Origin: Sodalis glossinidius str. 'morsitans' | GTDB lineage: Bacteria > Pseudomonadota > Gammaproteobacteria > Enterobacterales > Enterobacteriaceae | DNA length: 64,000 bases | Direction: 5' to 3' | Assembly: GCF_000010085.1 (NCBI RefSeq) | Contig: NC_007712.1 | Coordinates: 3,286,001-3,350,000 of the forward strand | Part shown: positions 61,609-64,000 of the stretch, one piece after another | How the letters are laid out: the number at the start of each line of letters is the position of its first letter | Numbering within the stretch: position 1 is the stretch's first letter | The notes under the pieces: generated by a model | What the model saw: the letters and a program-made list of their open reading frames with translations, nothing else | Databases searched by the model: none | Told to the model about the DNA's origin: nothing | Made by a program: the position numbers and the translations under genes

Positions 61609-62334
61609 TTATTCAGCTTCCACAAAGCTTTCTTCAGCCTGTTCCGCCAGATCCTGAGAACGGCCTTTGCGCACGGTGGTGGCAACGGCAGTCAGGTACA
61701 GGTTGATTGCGCGGATGGCGTCATCATTACCCGGGATAATGAAGTCTACGCCGTCCGGATCGGAGTTGGTGTCAACGATAGCGAAAACCGGAATGCCCAG
61801 ATTGTTGGCTTCATTGATAGCGATGTGTTCATGTTCCGCATCGATAACAAACAGCGCGTCCGGCAGACCGCCCATATCCTTGATACCGCCCAGGCTGTTT
61901 TCCAGCTTGTCCAGTTCACGAGTGCGCATCAGCGCCTCTTTCTTGGTCAGCTTCTCGAACGTACCGTCCTGAGACTGGGTTTCCAGGTCTTTTAAACGCT
62001 TGATGGACTGACGAACCGTTTTCCAGTTGGTCAACATCCCACCCAACCAGCGATGGTTGACGAAGAATTGATCGCAGCTGTTGGCCGCTTCTTTTACCGC
62101 TTCGCTTGCGGCGCGTTTGGTGCCGACAAACAGGATTTTACCTTTGCGCGAGGCGATTTTGTTCAGCTCGGCCAAGGCGTCGTTGAACAGGGGTACGGTT
62201 TGTTCCAGGTTGATGATGTGAACCTTATTACGGGCGCCGAAGATGAAGGGCTTCATTTTCGGGTTCCAGTAACGGGTCTGGTGACCGAAATGCACGCCGG
62301 CCTGGAGCATGTCACGCATGGAAACAGTTGCCAT
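61609..62334 (-). CDS. rpsB: RpsB, 30S ribosomal protein S2
   Basis: 241 residues as in E. coli: MATVSMRDMLQAGVHFGHQTRYWNPKMKPFIFG, then NHRWLGGMLTNW and DTNSDPDGVDFIIPGNDDA. It is essential for 30S assembly and S1 binding. S2 represses its own operon through the leader RNA described next. It is divergent from map. Confidence 0.98.
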   Translation of the reverse strand: MATVSMRDMLQAGVHFGHQTRYWNPKMKPFIFGARNKVHIINLEQTVPLFNDALAELNKIASRKGKILFVGTKRAASEAVKEAANSCDQFFVNHRWLGGMLTNWKTVRQSIKRLKDLETQSQDGTFEKLTKKEALMRTRELDKLENSLGGIKDMGGLPDALFVIDAEHEHIAINEANNLGIPVFAIVDTNSDPDGVDFIIPGNDDAIRAINLYLTAVATTVRKGRSQDLAEQAEESFVEAE

Positions 62335-62678
62335 GATAAACCTCTATGTCTGTTTGGGGTTATGCCTCCACGTATCCCATACGGCCGACCCCGACCTTGT
62401 GATTCAGAGCACCCCGGCGCATGTGCCGATACGTGTGTGTAATAACACAATTGAGTTTCGTTGTAGCGATCGACGCGCGGCTTGAAAAATCCTGGCACCT
62501 ATCGTCGGCGCGCTTTATACCATAAACCATGCATGGACTCCACCAAATGTTTTCCGAAGCCTGCGGGAAAATGATCATTTGGCAGTGTCCGGCCGTACTG
62601 ATACCATTAATCCCACTCGCTAATTTAGCTTATATTATTATTTTATTGTCGACCTTGGTGCCGACTGTGGATCTCTAC
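62335..62678 (-). promoter_or_regulatory. rpsB leader and promoter; divergent map promoter region
   Basis: 344 bases without a gene between rpsB and map. On the minus strand an extended -10 (TGGTATAAA, with TATAAA at 62519-62514) is followed by a GC-rich discriminator GCGCGCC, as in other ribosomal promoters. No good -35 was found. About 175 bases of structured leader then precede rpsB; in E. coli this leader is the S2 autoregulatory target. The map-proximal part is AT-rich. Confidence 0.6.
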
Positions 62679-63473
62679 ATGGCCATTCCTATCAAAACAG
62701 CAGACGATATTGCAAAGATGCGCGTTGCCGGCCGGCTGGCTGCCGAGGTGCTGGAAATCATTGAACCTTATATCAAACCCGGCGTTAGCACCGGCGAATT
62801 GGACCGGTTGTGCCATCAGCATATCACCAAGAAACAGCACGCCGTTTCCGCATCGCTCGGCTATCACGGTTTTCCGAAATCGGTATGTATTTCGGTCAAT
62901 GAAGTCGTGTGTCACGGTATCCCGAGCGATGAAAAAAAGCTTAAAGAGGGCGATATTCTGAATATTGACGTCACCGTTATCAAAGACGGCTTCCACGGCG
63001 ATACCTCAAAGATGTTTATAGTCGGCAAACCGACCATCCTCGGCGAGCGGCTATGCCGGGTGACGAAAGAAAGTTTGTATCTGGCAATCCGCATGGTCCG
63101 GCCGGGCATCCGCCTGCGCACGCTGGGTAAAGCGATTCAACAGTTCGTTGAAGCAGAAAGCTTCTCGGTGGTGCGGGAGTATTGTGGCCACGGTATCGGC
63201 GAAGGCTTTCATGAAGAGCCGCAGGTGCTGCATTATGATGCCGACGACGGCGGTGTGGTCTTGCAACCGGGAATGGCGTTCACCATTGAGCCCATGGTCA
63301 ACGCCGGCGACTACCGCATCCGCACCATGAAAGATGGCTGGACGGTAAAAACCAAGGATCGTAGCCTGTCGGCACAGTATGAGCATACGATCGTGGTGAC
63401 CGAGGACGGTTGTGAAATCATGACGCTGCGCGCCGATGATACCTTGCCGACGGTAATCCACCACCCGGCCTAA
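62679..63473 (+). CDS. map: Map, methionine aminopeptidase type I
   Basis: 264 residues from ATG 62679, the E. coli length; the frame is open further upstream but without similarity. Metal ligands fall at the E. coli positions: Asp97 (NIDVTV), Asp108 (GDTSKM), His171 (CGHGIG) and Glu204 (FTIEPM), plus Glu235 near YEHTIVV. His79 (CHGIP) is also present. It removes the initiator Met from nascent chains. It is divergent from rpsB, as in E. coli. Confidence 0.97.
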   Translation: MAIPIKTADDIAKMRVAGRLAAEVLEIIEPYIKPGVSTGELDRLCHQHITKKQHAVSASLGYHGFPKSVCISVNEVVCHGIPSDEKKLKEGDILNIDVTVIKDGFHGDTSKMFIVGKPTILGERLCRVTKESLYLAIRMVRPGIRLRTLGKAIQQFVEAESFSVVREYCGHGIGEGFHEEPQVLHYDADDGGVVLQPGMAFTIEPMVNAGDYRIRTMKDGWTVKTKDRSLSAQYEHTIVVTEDGCEIMTLRADDTLPTVIHHPA

Positions 63474-63572
63474 AACCGCTTGCCGGCCGGGGCGCTGGCG
63501 AGCGTTAATTTCACGGGCAGCCCCGGTAAGCCAATTTGCGTGCCGGGCCGCCCTACTATGCAGGGCGACCCC

Positions 63573-64000
63573 ATGCCGGACCAAATTCTTCAATTTACCC
63601 ATCCGCCGGTGCCGCGCCAGCCGCCGGTCAAACCCTCATCTCCCCTCACCTGGCCGGACGACGCCCTCAACCGCCCTTTTTTGAAAGAACGGCTGGACGA
63701 ATTCCAGCGCTGGCTGGCCGACGCTTTCGATGCCGGCGAGACGGCTGAAATACTGGTGGACGCCCGCACGCTGTATATCGATCAGCTTTTGCGGCAGCTC
63801 TGGCACTACCACGGCTTAGCCCACGCACCTCATACCGCGCTGGTGGCGGTGGGGGGATACGGCCGCGGCGAACTGCATCCGTTGTCCGATATCGATGTGC
63901 TTGTGCTAAGCCAGGCGCCGCTGACGCCGCCGCAACAACAGCATATCAGCGAGCTGCTGACGCTGTTATGGGATCTCAAGCTGGAAGTCGGCCACAGCGT
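63573..64000 (+). CDS. glnD: GlnD, PII uridylyltransferase/uridylyl-removing enzyme, N-terminal part
   Basis: The open frame runs off the right edge. It contains the nucleotidyltransferase motif GGYGRGELHPLSDIDVLVL (G-G ... DxD), followed by LLTLLWDLKLEVGHSV, as in E. coli GlnD. ATG 63573 is preferred because AGGG lies eight bases upstream; an in-frame ATG at 63558 is possible. GlnD senses glutamine and modifies PII proteins. Only about the first 140 residues are visible, so integrity cannot be judged. Confidence 0.93.
   Translation, partial: MPDQILQFTHPPVPRQPPVKPSSPLTWPDDALNRPFLKERLDEFQRWLADAFDAGETAEILVDARTLYIDQLLRQLWHYHGLAHAPHTALVAVGGYGRGELHPLSDIDVLVLSQAPLTPPQQQHISELLTLLWDLKLEVGHS

Overview
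The window reads as a chromosomal segment of an enteric gammaproteobacterium undergoing genome decay. Gene content and order match Escherichia coli blocks almost gene for gene, and most proteins align over their full length with the E. coli versions. However, about sixteen genes carry stop codons, frameshifts or internal deletions, with many remnants still easy to recognise. This fits a recent insect endosymbiont of the Sodalis type (inference from decay pattern and protein similarity; no database search was possible). No insertion sequence, prophage or CRISPR array was seen.

Left arm (1-15130, mostly + strand): the end of nrdF, then the ProU osmoprotectant locus with a nonsense-disrupted proV, intact proW, a decayed proX-like copy and an intact proX. 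Broken ygaY, ygaZ and ygaH follow, then intact mprA. emrAB is missing, and mprA abuts yfiF (SpoU-type methylase, - strand), then trxC (broken), tapT (broken), pat (intact), pssA (intact) and yfiM (broken). The mprA/yfiF junction brings together two blocks that are apart in E. coli.

Accessory remnants (15289-19061, - strand): where kgtP lies in E. coli there is a NanE-like epimerase and a PTS IICB fragment, fused by deletion to an AT-rich, fully decayed surface-polysaccharide cluster (ABC exporter ATPase, GDPD-like, HAD and nucleotidyltransferase remnants).

Ribosomal operon (19350-25450, - strand): P1/P2 promoters, boxA, 16S, tRNA-Glu(UUC), 23S, 5S and two look-alike terminators. The 23S gene carries an intervening sequence of about 105 bases in helix 45. 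The 5S-side flank is that of E. coli rrnG and the 16S-side flank that of rrnH, so the operon looks like the product of rrn-rrn recombination.

Right arm (25490-64000): an ordered block equivalent to E. coli gmhB back to glnD. It holds gmhB; metNIQ with MetJ boxes; rcsF; trmO (broken); proS; yaeQ; rof; tilS; broken yaeR and ldcC; and then an intact essential run. That run comprises accA, dnaE, rnhB, lpxB, lpxA, fabZ, lpxD, skp, bamA, rseP, cdsA, ispU, dxr, frr, pyrH, tsf, rpsB, map and the start of glnD. It serves fatty-acid and lipid A synthesis, outer-membrane assembly, isoprenoid carrier synthesis, translation and replication, and shows no damage. Between proS and a truncated nlpE sits a 4.5-kb decayed gene for a protein of about 1,500 residues with repeated modules, two hydrophobic segments and a possible papain-like Cys/His/Asp signature. 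This is the most unusual object in the window.

Overall, housekeeping genes are preserved, while osmoprotectant uptake, amino-acid export, acid-stress decarboxylation, some tRNA modification and surface carbohydrate functions are being lost.
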